A stretch of DNA of 23,347 nt from Betaproteobacteria bacterium UBA5582 (GTDB lineage: Bacteria; Pseudomonadota; Gammaproteobacteria; Burkholderiales; Rhodocyclaceae), in assembly GCA_002425245.1 (NCBI GenBank), contig DILW01000137.1:4269-27615 (forward strand). Direction: 5' to 3'. The notes under the pieces were generated by a model. The model did not search any database, was not told where the DNA came from, and saw only the letters and a program-made list of their open reading frames with translations. Each line of letters opens with the position of its first letter. Within the stretch, counting starts at the first letter, position 1. Positions 1 through 7,752 of this stretch are shown here, piece by piece. The position numbers and the translations under genes are program-made.

Positions 1-1069
1 TGAAGGCGGCAGCGATGGTTCGCTGCTCGGCGTCGATTGATGCGGCTTCATGCAATAGCCGCTGCCCTTTGGTGAATACGGGGGGCTGGAATTCGTGCCG
101 TTTGGGCGAGAGCGTTCGGCGCGGACGAGGTGTGGCAGCTTTTTTCTGTTTTTCGATTTCCGGCGAATTGCCTTTTGGCTTTGCATCGCCAGTTTTCAGG
201 TCGATTTCGTTGAAGGCTTTGGGCTTACGTTTGTTTGCGGCGGCTTGGAGCCTGAATTCGCCGGGAAGGGCGGCGAAGTAGTTCTCGATGTCAGATGACT
301 TGTTCAGCCGACGTGTATCAATTGCGCCATCCCGCACGTCCTCAATGATTCGCTTGAGTACGCTCAAGGCCCATGCGGGGTCGGCGGTCAGCATGGGAAT
401 TGCGTGGCCACTGGCAGGTTTGGCGATGACGATGCCCAGGTGCTCGCGCCCGGCTGCGGATTCGAGAAAGCGTGCCAGGATCGATGATTTCTTGCTTTCG
501 AGCATGGATCTAGTGGATGCCCATTCTTCCGTTGTGTAATCGGCGTTGCGCCCGACGAATTCGATAACATCCAGAATGGATCGGTCACCGGTGAAACGCT
601 GGATTTCCAGTGTTCCCCATTGAATTCGTCCTTCTCCATCTGCCGAGCCGGCGTGACGGCGGTAAATCCAGTCATGCGCATCAGTCCGGTTGCGGAACAA
701 TACGCAGCGAATTGGTTCGACGATGCTTCTGTCAAAACCATCGGACGCACGCCGCAATGTATTTTTCTGCGTGCTTGCTAGCCCCGTGGCTTCGAGAATG
801 TCGGCATTGACCAGAACTTTCATCGCAGAAAGGCGGCGGTTTCCCTCTAGAACGATGTAGTCCTCGCTTTCGTCCGCTTCGATGACGTACAGGCTGTCTC
901 CGGGGTCGATCCCATTTTCCTTGATGCTGTGCATCAGAGTGCGGAAATGGGCCGGATTCAGTTCAATCAACCTTTCCAGCGCTTCGGACTGGTTGCCAGC
1001 GCTGCCGAGACGCGGGTTGTCTTCATCGAGCAGCAGTTCGTCTATAGACAGTTCAAGATACTCAACCAT
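1..1069 (-). CDS. ParB/sulfiredoxin-fold domain protein (3' end beyond window)
   Basis: Read on the minus strand, an open frame of at least 356 residues runs off the left edge, so the C-terminus is missing. The N-terminus carries the two ParB/Srx hallmarks: DNPRL at residues 17-21 and EGNRRLSA at 75-82. The fold is known from chromosome-partition ParB, sulfiredoxin and several DNA-modification or defence-associated proteins. No ParB-type helix-turn-helix was recognised downstream. Around residues 260-345 the sequence becomes basic, with Lys/Arg-rich stretches. The ATG at 1069 is chosen because a GGAG lies 6 nt upstream and because it overlaps the end of the preceding gene by 8 nt (ATGGTTGA), which implies translational coupling. 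It is the third gene of a tight operon with another ParB-like protein. The domain call is solid; the role (partition, transcription, defence) is not determined. Confidence 0.8.
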   Translation of the reverse strand, partial: MVEYLELSIDELLLDEDNPRLGSAGNQSEALERLIELNPAHFRTLMHSIKENGIDPGDSLYVIEADESEDYIVLEGNRRLSAMKVLVNADILEATGLASTQKNTLRRASDGFDRSIVEPIRCVLFRNRTDAHDWIYRRHAGSADGEGRIQWGTLEIQRFTGDRSILDVIEFVGRNADYTTEEWASTRSMLESKKSSILARFLESAAGREHLGIVIAKPASGHAIPMLTADPAWALSVLKRIIEDVRDGAIDTRRLNKSSDIENYFAALPGEFRLQAAANKRKPKAFNEIDLKTGDAKPKGNSPEIEKQKKAATPRPRRTLSPKRHEFQPPVFTKGQRLLHEAASIDAEQRTIAAAF

Positions 1070-2054
1070 GCGCTGCTCCATTACCCAGTTGGCGGTATTT
1101 AGTCAGCCAGCTTGTCGTTTGATACAGAAGCTCGAAGGCTTCTATGCTTGTGCCGTTAATGTGCAAATCTGCCGCTTGTGCAACCCGGTAGGGGATGCGT
1201 AGGCGGTGGAGAACATTTCCCAGAACTGCAACGTCATCGCGAAAACTGGCGTCGGGTCTGGCAAAGGGAATGATGTGATAGCAGACGAGTTGGGAAACCG
1301 GTTGTCTGCCGAACCAACGTTTCCAGAAAACATCCGTCAGATGGGATTTAATCGACTTCTCTTTCCAGTTGGCCCCAGTGGCGACCTGCGCGCCAGCGAG
1401 CAGGAATCCGGGAAGACCGTCGGGGTGTTTGCGCCAAGCAAAGATGTCAATCTGGTCATCTTGTGGCCTTTGGGGGGCAGATGGATCGGGATCGACGCTG
1501 CCGTCCCGCAGAATGCCCCAGATTTCCTTGAGCTTTTCCAGGAATCCCGAGTGGTCGGGTCGAGGGTGCCCGAAAGACCAAGCCTGCCCTCCCACTTCGG
1601 CTGCCAATGCTGCCGTGGAGAAATATTGGAAATAGCGGCGTAGATTTGCGATATCCGCTTCGTCGGGATAAACGGTCGAACCTTCCAGAATGGGGGAGAC
1701 GGATTTCAAATGAGAGAGGATCAGGCAGAGAAGATAAGCGGTTTGTCCAAGATGTGTGTCGTTTCCCGTGAAGGTCAGTACGGTCCCATTTTCATCCAGG
1801 TCGAACGGGTAGGCCTGGCCAATGGCCGATTGCCTTCCGGCAATGCGCCGGGTTGCCTGGGAAACGATATCTTCGCGTATCTGTATTTCATCTTCGACAT
1901 CGGCATAGTCCTCTTCAGCGCCGATTTCCTGGGCATTGATCAGGTCGCTGGTGAGAGCCTGCCGGTCCGGGGAAAAGAAGCTCGTCAACTCCAGATAATC
2001 GGCGGCGAGGTCTGGGTCGGCTTCGTCTACCGGAAAGTAGAGCGTAACGCTCAT
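1062..2054 (-). CDS. Protein of unknown family, possible PD-(D/E)XK-like nuclease, between two ParB-like genes
   Basis: A 330-aa protein of no family I can name. The N-terminal half is acidic. A conserved-looking core follows at about residues 198-235: an Asp pair then IDIFAW (202-207), about 20 residues later GAQVATG (221-227), and then NWKEK (229-233). Asp, then Gln on a following strand, then nearby Lys is reminiscent of variant PD-(D/E)XK active sites in which Gln replaces Glu and the Lys has moved; this is inference only. The C-terminal part, with VCYHIIPFAR at 257-266 and a final helical stretch, gives no further clue. It has no signal peptide or membrane segment, so it should be cytoplasmic. 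The start overlaps the upstream ParB-like gene by ATGA and its own end overlaps the next ParB-like gene by 8 nt. The gene is secure; the function is unknown. Confidence 0.75.
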   Translation of the reverse strand: MSVTLYFPVDEADPDLAADYLELTSFFSPDRQALTSDLINAQEIGAEEDYADVEDEIQIREDIVSQATRRIAGRQSAIGQAYPFDLDENGTVLTFTGNDTHLGQTAYLLCLILSHLKSVSPILEGSTVYPDEADIANLRRYFQYFSTAALAAEVGGQAWSFGHPRPDHSGFLEKLKEIWGILRDGSVDPDPSAPQRPQDDQIDIFAWRKHPDGLPGFLLAGAQVATGANWKEKSIKSHLTDVFWKRWFGRQPVSQLVCYHIIPFARPDASFRDDVAVLGNVLHRLRIPYRVAQAADLHINGTSIEAFELLYQTTSWLTKYRQLGNGAAHG

Positions 2055-3199
2055 GCCCCTTTCTCCAGCGTTTCCTTGAACTTGCGTTGCATGCGTCCGT
2101 GTACCGTCTGCGCGGTTTCGGAAATGTCTTCCGCAACATTCAGCAAGGATTCGTCACGGCCATCATAGCCACGCAGATTGTTGGCGGCCTCGCGTAACAT
2201 GCCACGTGCCCGAATGAGTGCCGACGCAAGTTTCTCATCGGCTGGGTGGGTACTAGCGTGAGCTTCATCAAGAGAGCCGCCGGCACGCAGAACGTGCAGG
2301 GCTTCGGTGCTGCACAGCACTTCTCCCAGGCGTTTGATGTCCGGGTTCTGTGATTCAACGACAGGTTTCTTGGCATCGCTCTTCGATCCATAAATCCAGA
2401 CCAGTACTTCACGCAGGGTATCGAGCTTTGCTTCAGGGACGGGATTGGGTTGGGGGACGTACTGGGACCACGTGATATTCAGTCCGAGAAAGTCCATGTA
2501 CTGGCTGCGCGATAGTGCCGTGTACAAGTGCGAGAAGTGGAATCTGGCCGCATTCCTGTCATCGATGGAGAAAGCTCCGGTAGTTTCGGCCTGCTCCAAT
2601 ACGTAAATTGCCGCAACCATTCTCTTGATGGTGTCGTGCTTGTCCCCAATTTTTCCCGCAATCTGTTCCAGGCTAGTATTACCGGAGCGAAACCAGTCCG
2701 CAGCAAATTTTGCCTTGGCGTAAGATTCCCACTTGGCGGCGCCGTTGATGTGTTTGAAGCCGATGAATGAACGTGCATCCTCTCGGTCTGGAACGCGGTA
2801 AACCGAAACAACATCCAGAGTCTGTCGGTAATCTTCCGGCAACTCGGGGACAGCGATGTTCAGGCGTTGAGACGATCGGATTTTCTCGACTATATCCGGT
2901 TCGCGAAACAGCTTGATGGCAGCAAGGCGCCTGTTGCCCTCCAGGACAGTCAACTTGCCCGAGTCGTGTAGCTCGACGATGAGCGGTTCGATGTCCAGGT
3001 ATCCATTCGCGGATATCGACTGAAGAAGTTCCGACAGTTCCTCGCTACGATAAAGCTGGGCGATGATCTGCTCTGCCTGTTCGCTTTGATGGGTACCGAC
3101 CAAGCGGGGGTTCTGACTGTCGAAATCCAGCCATTCGACAGGAACCCGGCAAGTAATCCGCAAAGGGGTTGCCGAAACTTGCTCCGGTATCTCATTCAT
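2051..3199 (-). CDS. ParB/sulfiredoxin-fold domain protein, first gene of three-gene cassette
   Basis: A 382-aa protein with ParB/Srx motifs: NPRL at residues 30-33 and VLEGNRRLAAIK at 85-96. About 55 residues separate them, as expected for the ParB N-terminal nuclease-like domain. Residues 150-200 (TSLEQIAGKIGDKHDTIKRMV at about 175-195) look like a ParB-style helix-turn-helix, so DNA binding is plausible. The C-terminal 150 residues match nothing I recognise. The start ATG has AGGAAG 7 nt upstream. It is followed by the 330-aa gene with an ATGA overlap and then by a second ParB-like gene, so the three are very likely one transcript. Two ParB-like genes flanking an unknown gene argue against ordinary parAB partition: no ParA ATPase is present in the window. 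The exact role is not established. Confidence 0.82.
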   Translation of the reverse strand: MNEIPEQVSATPLRITCRVPVEWLDFDSQNPRLVGTHQSEQAEQIIAQLYRSEELSELLQSISANGYLDIEPLIVELHDSGKLTVLEGNRRLAAIKLFREPDIVEKIRSSQRLNIAVPELPEDYRQTLDVVSVYRVPDREDARSFIGFKHINGAAKWESYAKAKFAADWFRSGNTSLEQIAGKIGDKHDTIKRMVAAIYVLEQAETTGAFSIDDRNAARFHFSHLYTALSRSQYMDFLGLNITWSQYVPQPNPVPEAKLDTLREVLVWIYGSKSDAKKPVVESQNPDIKRLGEVLCSTEALHVLRAGGSLDEAHASTHPADEKLASALIRARGMLREAANNLRGYDGRDESLLNVAEDISETAQTVHGRMQRKFKETLEKGA

Positions 3200-3293
3200 G
3201 GCTAGCTTCCTGGTTGACCGAGGGTGGGACTATCAGATGACTCATGGGCAGGATCGTGATTGTCCATTGGGTAATGGTGCATCAGAAAAGGAC

Positions 3294-3659
3294 TTATTTT
3301 TTCAGATAGTGCTGAACTGCGCCAGCAGGCCGTTCTTTTCGCGGCTGGCGGCGTAGCAGAGCAGGTTTTCGCCAGACGTCAGGATGGTCGGTACGCCGTC
3401 CAATGAGGTTCTGTCGCTTGCTGAGTGGGTCGGACGGGTAATAGAGGGAGAGCAGGTTAACCAGGGTGTAGTTGCGGGTGATGCTGTTGGCTTCCATGTT
3501 GTCCCCGGTCAGTCTGTTGGGCAGGCCGCCGGGGGTGGAGAGTTCGAGCTGGTCGGCGAACAGGTGCTGGCGGATGCGGGTGCCGTGCATGGCGTAGTCG
3601 CGGTGGGCGACGGCATTGACGATGGCTTCGAAGACGGCGGACGGGACGGCACTATACAT
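3294..3659 (-). pseudogene. Fragment of Schlafen/AlbA-type ATP-binding transcriptional regulator
   Basis: The first 65 residues match the C-terminal ATPase-like region of Schlafen/AlbA_2 regulators (COG2865 type): EAIVNAVAHRDY near residues 11-22, then FADQLELSTPGGLP and a following ITRN. Full-length members are roughly 400-500 residues and carry an N-terminal AlbA_2 domain that is absent here. After the RN motif the frame turns Arg/Pro-rich and unlike the family. Another minus frame ending at a stop at 3302-3304 looks more protein-like over the last 35 codons, which suggests a frameshift or a join. The fragment starts directly at the end of the ribbon-helix-helix gene (TGATG junction), so it may still be translated by reinitiation. 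I treat it as a remnant. Confidence 0.6.
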
Positions 3660-3847
3660 CAGCCATGATCCTTTTTCTGGTAGCCGTTCAGCGGGTGAAA
3701 TTCGCCGACCTTTTCCGTGCGTTCGAGAAACTCGCTTACTGCCTGGCGGACCAGCCAGGCCAGCGAAAGTCCGTGTTGATCGGCCATTTCCTGGAGGCGC
3801 TGGAGTTGTTCAGGGGGCAGGGAGACGGTGGTGCGGATGGCCTTCAT
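3659..3847 (-). CDS. Ribbon-helix-helix (CopG-like) DNA-binding protein
   Basis: A 62-aa protein that begins with a typical RHH strand and helices: AIRTTVSLPPEQLQRLQEMA, followed by GLSLAWLVRQAVSEFLE. Such proteins are dimeric repressors, often antitoxins that also autoregulate. I chose the ATG at 3847; an in-frame ATG pair at 3877 would add ten residues with no known function, and neither has a strong ribosome site. It ends in a TGATG junction with the Schlafen-like fragment. A truncated VapC-like toxin lies about 190 nt upstream on the same strand, so the gene may be a leftover of a toxin-antitoxin locus, although the usual antitoxin-toxin order and overlap are not present. RHH family call good, target unknown. 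Confidence 0.7.
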   Translation of the reverse strand: MKAIRTTVSLPPEQLQRLQEMADQHGLSLAWLVRQAVSEFLERTEKVGEFHPLNGYQKKDHG

Positions 3848-4037
3848 GATTAAGCTCTGTGAGTCACTGTGCATCATTTTAGTCGGATGAAGTGAACATT
3901 GACGTATTTTGAGAGCGACAGTTGGTTCGAGATGACTAAACGGCTGTAGTGGCCGAACTCCAGCCTCCCACCAAAACATCAGAAACCCATCCGTCCGAGG
4001 GGCTCAGTGCGTAGATGTTCATAGACAGCATTTCCCG

Positions 4038-4379
4038 CTAAACCAAAACAACGGCATCGCTGTAGCGGGCCACGGTCTGGTCGTGCGTCAGCAATCGCAT
4101 GGGTTCGACCAGGGCCTGGGCGATCAGCAAGCGGTCGAACGGGTCTTGGAGGTGCTTGGGCAGCGTTTCGATGGCGGCGGCGTGTTCTGCCTCGATGGCC
4201 AGGAACTGGTAACCCGCAGCGCGAAAATGGCGGACGGCATCGTCGCCCGATACCGGCATGTCGCCCCGTCCCAGGCTGTGCTTGATGGCGATTTCCCAGA
4301 TGCTGGCGACGCTGATCCAGATCGTGGCGCGCGGCGAAAGGATCAGCTCACGCGCTTTTCCCCTCAGTAAGTTGTTTTC
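4038..4379 (-). pseudogene. vapC: N-terminally truncated VapC-type PIN-domain toxin
   Basis: The frame is open from just after an in-frame TGA at 4380-4382 to the TAG at 4038-4040, giving 113 residues. It carries the PIN features VSVASIWEIAIKHSLGRGD-like (observed ISVASIWEIAIKHSLGRGD), then LPKHLQDPFDRLLIAQAL and LLTHDQTVARY, which are the middle and C-terminal acidic sites of VapC ribonucleases. Complete members start with a strand like LLLDTHALLWW that carries the first catalytic Asp; that part is missing, and the sequence before the TGA does not resemble it. The first ATG in frame is at 4259, giving only 73 residues. A toxin without the first catalytic Asp should be inactive. No VapB partner is adjacent. 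Confidence 0.7.
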
Positions 4380-4418
4380 TCAAGCATGGGGCTTCTGGAA
4401 AATCTGTCCGGGAATGCT

Positions 4419-4464
4419 GTAATGTGAACGCTATGCAATCGCATTTGCGATGTTATAACATTAC
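4419..4464 (+). promoter_or_regulatory. Nested palindromes upstream of TonB receptor, Zur-like operator candidate
   Basis: Three symmetric elements lie within 46 bp ahead of the receptor. ATGTTATAACAT (4450-4461) is a perfect 12-bp palindrome, and with the flanking TTAC it resembles the GTTATAAC-centred sites of proteobacterial Zur regulators as I recall them. ATCGCA-TT-TGCGAT (4438-4451) is a perfect 6-bp-arm dyad overlapping it by one or two bases. GTAATGT (4419-4425) is the exact reverse complement of ACATTAC (4458-4464), enclosing the whole. TATAAC at 4455-4459 could also serve as a -10. A Fur-type GATAATGATAATCATTATC match was not seen. The regulator is inferred, not shown. Confidence 0.5.
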
Positions 4465-4488
4465 TTTTTTTTGCGTTCAGAGATACAC

Positions 4489-6600
4489 ATGCAAGCCCAA
4501 TTCGTTTTCAAGCCCGCTGTCGCGGCGCTGTTGCTGGTCGGTTTCGGACCCGTTGCCTGGGCCCAGGAGGTCGAGCGTCAGCTTTCGGAAATCAGCGTCG
4601 TCGGTCGTACAGAGGGGCAGACCTATTATCACGAGGAGAGCGGCGTCGCCCGTTCGGAAACGCCGCTGCGCGAATTGCCGCAGTCGGTGCGGGTGATTCC
4701 CCGGCAGTTGATCGACGACATCGGCGCTGTCCGCCTTGAGGAGGCCTACGATTACGTTAGCGGTGTCACCCGCCAGAACAGCTTCGGCGGTCTCTGGGAC
4801 AATTTCGCGATCCGCGGCTTCGCTGGCAACGAGAACACCGGGCCCAACTTCCTGCGCAACGGCTTTGCCGGCAACCGCGGCTACAACGCCCCGCGCGACA
4901 TGGCCAACGTCGACCGCATCGAAGTGCTCAAGGGGCCGTCGGCGGCGCTCTACGGCGCCAGCGAGCCGGGCGGCATTCTCAATGTGGTGACCAAGAAACC
5001 GCAGTTCAAGGCGGGCAGGTCGCTGGAGTTCTATGCCGGCAGCTACGACAGCTACCGCCTGTCCTTCGACGCCACCGGGCCGCTGGCCGATCAACTGGCC
5101 TACCGCCTGAACGTCGCGGTCGAGGACAAGGGCAGTTTCCGCGATCACATCGACAGCGATCGCTATCTGGTTGCCCCGTCCTTCACCTGGGTGCTGTCGC
5201 CGAACACGCTGCTCAATTACGACCTCGAACTGCTGCGCCACAAGGTGCCGATGGATCGCGGCGTGGTCGCGGTCGGCGGCCGCACCGGCAGCATCTCGCG
5301 CGAAACCTTCCTTGGCGAGCCGGGTGACGGCGATATCAGCATCGACAACAAGACCCACCAGTTGACGCTGGAGCACGAGTTCACCAGCGACTGGAAGGCC
5401 AAGGCCGGGCTGGCCTACCGGACGACCGACCTGAGCGGCTATTCGACCGAGGTGCGGCCGAGCAATCCGCTGCTCTTCGTGCCGGCCGGCTCGCGCAACG
5501 TCAATCGCGAGCGTCGTTATCGTAACTACGATTCCGAGGACGTTTCCTTCCAGGGCGAGGTGCACGGCAAGTTGACCACTGGCAGCATCAAGCACGAACT
5601 GCTGGCTGGCCTCGACAGTTACCGCTTCTCGCTCGATTCGGTGATGCGGCGCGTGCGTCCGGCCAATTACGCGATCAATATCGATGACCCGGTCTATGGC
5701 CAGCCGCTGCCGACGCCGACGGCGAACACCGATACCCTGGAAAAGCAGCGCGCCACCGGCGTTTTCCTGCAGGACCAGATTCACCTGGCGGAAGACTGGC
5801 GCCTGCTGCTCGGCCTTCGTCATGACCGCTTCCATCAGACCATCGACAACCGCCGCACCGGCTTGCGCAGCAAGCAGTCGGAAGGCAGGACGACACCGCG
5901 CGTCGGCTTGACCTGGTTGCTCAATCCGAGCCTCTCGCTTTACGCCCTGGCCAGCGAATCGTTCCGCCCGAACACCGGCAGCAGCTTTGCCGGCGCCGCG
6001 TTCGCGCCGGAAGAGGGGCGGGCGAAGGAGGTCGGAATCAAGTACGAATCGGCCGACAAGCGCTACGGCGGCACGCTTTCCGTCTTCGACATCGACAAGA
6101 AGAATGTCCTGACCAACGATCCGGCCAACGCCGGCTTCTCGCTGGCGGCCGGCGGGGCGCGCAGCCGCGGCGTGGAAATCGATGTTTCCGGCCAGGTGAC
6201 CGCAAAAATCCGGGTTACCGCCAACTACGCCTACACCGACGCCGAAATCACCAAGGACAACAACGCGGCCCTGGTCGGCGCCCGCCTGCTTAACGTGCCC
6301 AAGCACAGCGGCAGCGTCCTGGCCATGTACGAGGACGGCTTTGCCGCCGGTCGTTACGGCGTTGGCGCTGGCGCCACCTATGTCGGCAAGCGCGCCGGCA
6401 ACGCGCTCGCCACCTTCGATCTGCCGTCCTACGCGACGGCGCGGCTGATGGCCTACTGGAAGCCGAGCCCGAACCTGCGCTTTTCGCTTGATGTCGAGAA
6501 CCTCTTCGACAAGACCTACTACGCCAGTTCGTACGACGTCTCCTGGGTGACGCCGGGCACGCCGCGCACGATCACCCTCGGCATGCAGACGCGGTTCTGA
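4489..6600 (+). CDS. TonB-dependent siderophore-type outer-membrane receptor
   Basis: A 703-aa receptor. It has a signal peptide at residues 1-25 (cut after AWA), a TonB-box-like EISVVGR at about 34-40, and then a plug domain with LRELPQSV, the AIRGF motif and VDRIEVLKGPSAALYGASEPGG. This is followed by a beta-barrel ending in a C-terminal Phe preceded by aromatic-rich strands and an NLFDKTYYAS motif. These are the hallmarks of the FhuA/FpvA-like siderophore receptor family, which uses TonB energy to import metal chelates. The start at 4489 gives a clean signal peptide; a TTG 18 nt upstream is in frame but unlikely. The substrate cannot be read from sequence: the Zur-like operator hints at zinc or another metallophore, the family name at ferric siderophores. 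The next gene starts 2 nt after the stop. Confidence 0.9.
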   Translation: MQAQFVFKPAVAALLLVGFGPVAWAQEVERQLSEISVVGRTEGQTYYHEESGVARSETPLRELPQSVRVIPRQLIDDIGAVRLEEAYDYVSGVTRQNSFGGLWDNFAIRGFAGNENTGPNFLRNGFAGNRGYNAPRDMANVDRIEVLKGPSAALYGASEPGGILNVVTKKPQFKAGRSLEFYAGSYDSYRLSFDATGPLADQLAYRLNVAVEDKGSFRDHIDSDRYLVAPSFTWVLSPNTLLNYDLELLRHKVPMDRGVVAVGGRTGSISRETFLGEPGDGDISIDNKTHQLTLEHEFTSDWKAKAGLAYRTTDLSGYSTEVRPSNPLLFVPAGSRNVNRERRYRNYDSEDVSFQGEVHGKLTTGSIKHELLAGLDSYRFSLDSVMRRVRPANYAINIDDPVYGQPLPTPTANTDTLEKQRATGVFLQDQIHLAEDWRLLLGLRHDRFHQTIDNRRTGLRSKQSEGRTTPRVGLTWLLNPSLSLYALASESFRPNTGSSFAGAAFAPEEGRAKEVGIKYESADKRYGGTLSVFDIDKKNVLTNDPANAGFSLAAGGARSRGVEIDVSGQVTAKIRVTANYAYTDAEITKDNNAALVGARLLNVPKHSGSVLAMYEDGFAAGRYGVGAGATYVGKRAGNALATFDLPSYATARLMAYWKPSPNLRFSLDVENLFDKTYYASSYDVSWVTPGTPRTITLGMQTRF

Positions 6601-6602
6601 TC

Positions 6603-7739
6603 TTGGTCCGCCTGCCTGCCCAGCGCATCGACGCCATCGATACCCTGCGCGGTATGGTGATGGCCCTGATGCTGGTCGATCACGTCCGCGAGTTCTTCTA
6701 CCTGCACCGCCAGGTTGGCGATCCGATGGACCTCGCCAGCGTGGATCCGGCGCTGTTCTTCACCCGCCTGGCCAGCCACTGGTGCGCGCCGATCTTCGTC
6801 TTTCTGACCGGGGTCGGTGCCTGGTGCTACGGCCAGAAGTTCGCCGACCCGCGGCCGGCGATCAGCCGCTACCTGCTCAAGCGCGGCCTGTTCCTGGTCG
6901 TTCTCGAGCTGACCGTGATCAACTTTGCGTGGACTTTCGTCTTCCCGCCGAAAATGCTTTACCTGCAGGTGATCTGGGCCATCGGCCTGAGCATGCTGGC
7001 GCTGGCGGTGCTGCTCTGGCTGCCGCGCGGGTGGCAGTTCGTCGTCGGCATCGCCATCGTCGCCGGCCATCACCTGCTCGATGCCGTCCATGTCGCGCCG
7101 GGCGAGGCCGGGCAGGTGCTCTGGGCGATCCTCCACGATCGAGCAGTGATCGATTTCCTCGGCGTGCCGGCACGGACCTCCTACCCGGTGCTGCCGTGGT
7201 TCGGGGTGATCCTGCTCGGCTATGCCGCCGGGCCGCTCTATGCGCGTACCGTGGCGCCGGCCTGGCGCGCGCGCTGGCTGATCGCGTCCGGCGGCGGTGC
7301 CTTGCTGCTGTTCCTGTCGCTGCGCTGGCTCAATGTCTACGGCGACCACCCGCGGCAAGCCGCCGAAGGCCTGCTCGGCCAGACGATGAGCTGGCTAAAC
7401 CTGACCAAGTATCCGCCTTCGCTGCTCTTCGTATTGCTCACCGTCGGTAGCGGACTGTTGCTGCTCGCCGCCCTGGAACGCTGGCCGCGCTCGCGTTTCT
7501 GGTCCGATTTCGGGCGGGTGCCGATGTTCTTCTATGTTCTTCACCTTTACCTGCTGCACGGACTCTACCTGCTTTGCCGTCACCTCTTCGGCGCCGGCCA
7601 GGACGGGCGCTATGCCTTCGACCACGTCGCTCAGATCTGGCTGATGGCAGCACTGGTCCTGCTCGCCATCTATCTGCCGTGCCGCAGCTTCGCCGCCTAC
7701 AAACGTCGTCACCCCGGTGGCTGGCGTTCCTATTTCTGA
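6603..7739 (+). CDS. DUF1624/HGSNAT-like multi-spanning membrane protein
   Basis: A 378-aa polytopic membrane protein with about ten hydrophobic segments. The N-terminal RIDAIDTLRGMVMALMLVDHVREFF is typical of the heparan-alpha-glucosaminide N-acetyltransferase-like (DUF1624) family, which transfers acyl groups across membranes; the bacterial substrates are mostly unknown. The TTG at 6603 is taken as start because the conserved RIDAIDTLRG motif begins only eight residues later and the first ATG would remove it; no good ribosome site is seen, but the start lies 2 nt after the receptor stop, so translational coupling is likely. Its neighbours, a TonB receptor and a DUF4198 protein, suggest a role in handling or modifying the imported compound, but that is inference. 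Confidence 0.8.
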   Translation: MVRLPAQRIDAIDTLRGMVMALMLVDHVREFFYLHRQVGDPMDLASVDPALFFTRLASHWCAPIFVFLTGVGAWCYGQKFADPRPAISRYLLKRGLFLVVLELTVINFAWTFVFPPKMLYLQVIWAIGLSMLALAVLLWLPRGWQFVVGIAIVAGHHLLDAVHVAPGEAGQVLWAILHDRAVIDFLGVPARTSYPVLPWFGVILLGYAAGPLYARTVAPAWRARWLIASGGGALLLFLSLRWLNVYGDHPRQAAEGLLGQTMSWLNLTKYPPSLLFVLLTVGSGLLLLAALERWPRSRFWSDFGRVPMFFYVLHLYLLHGLYLLCRHLFGAGQDGRYAFDHVAQIWLMAALVLLAIYLPCRSFAAYKRRHPGGWRSYF

Positions 7740-7752
7740 TCCGGGAGAAACC

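Noticed and set aside
4411..4470. Fur box before the TonB receptor
   Set aside because: The AT-rich palindrome does not follow the GATAAT hexamer pattern; a Zur-like reading fits better.
4477..6306. Minus-strand open frame of 609 codons opposite the TonB receptor
   Set aside because: Low-complexity Ala/Gly/Arg/Val-rich shadow of a high-GC gene; the plus strand has a clear receptor with signal peptide and plug motifs.
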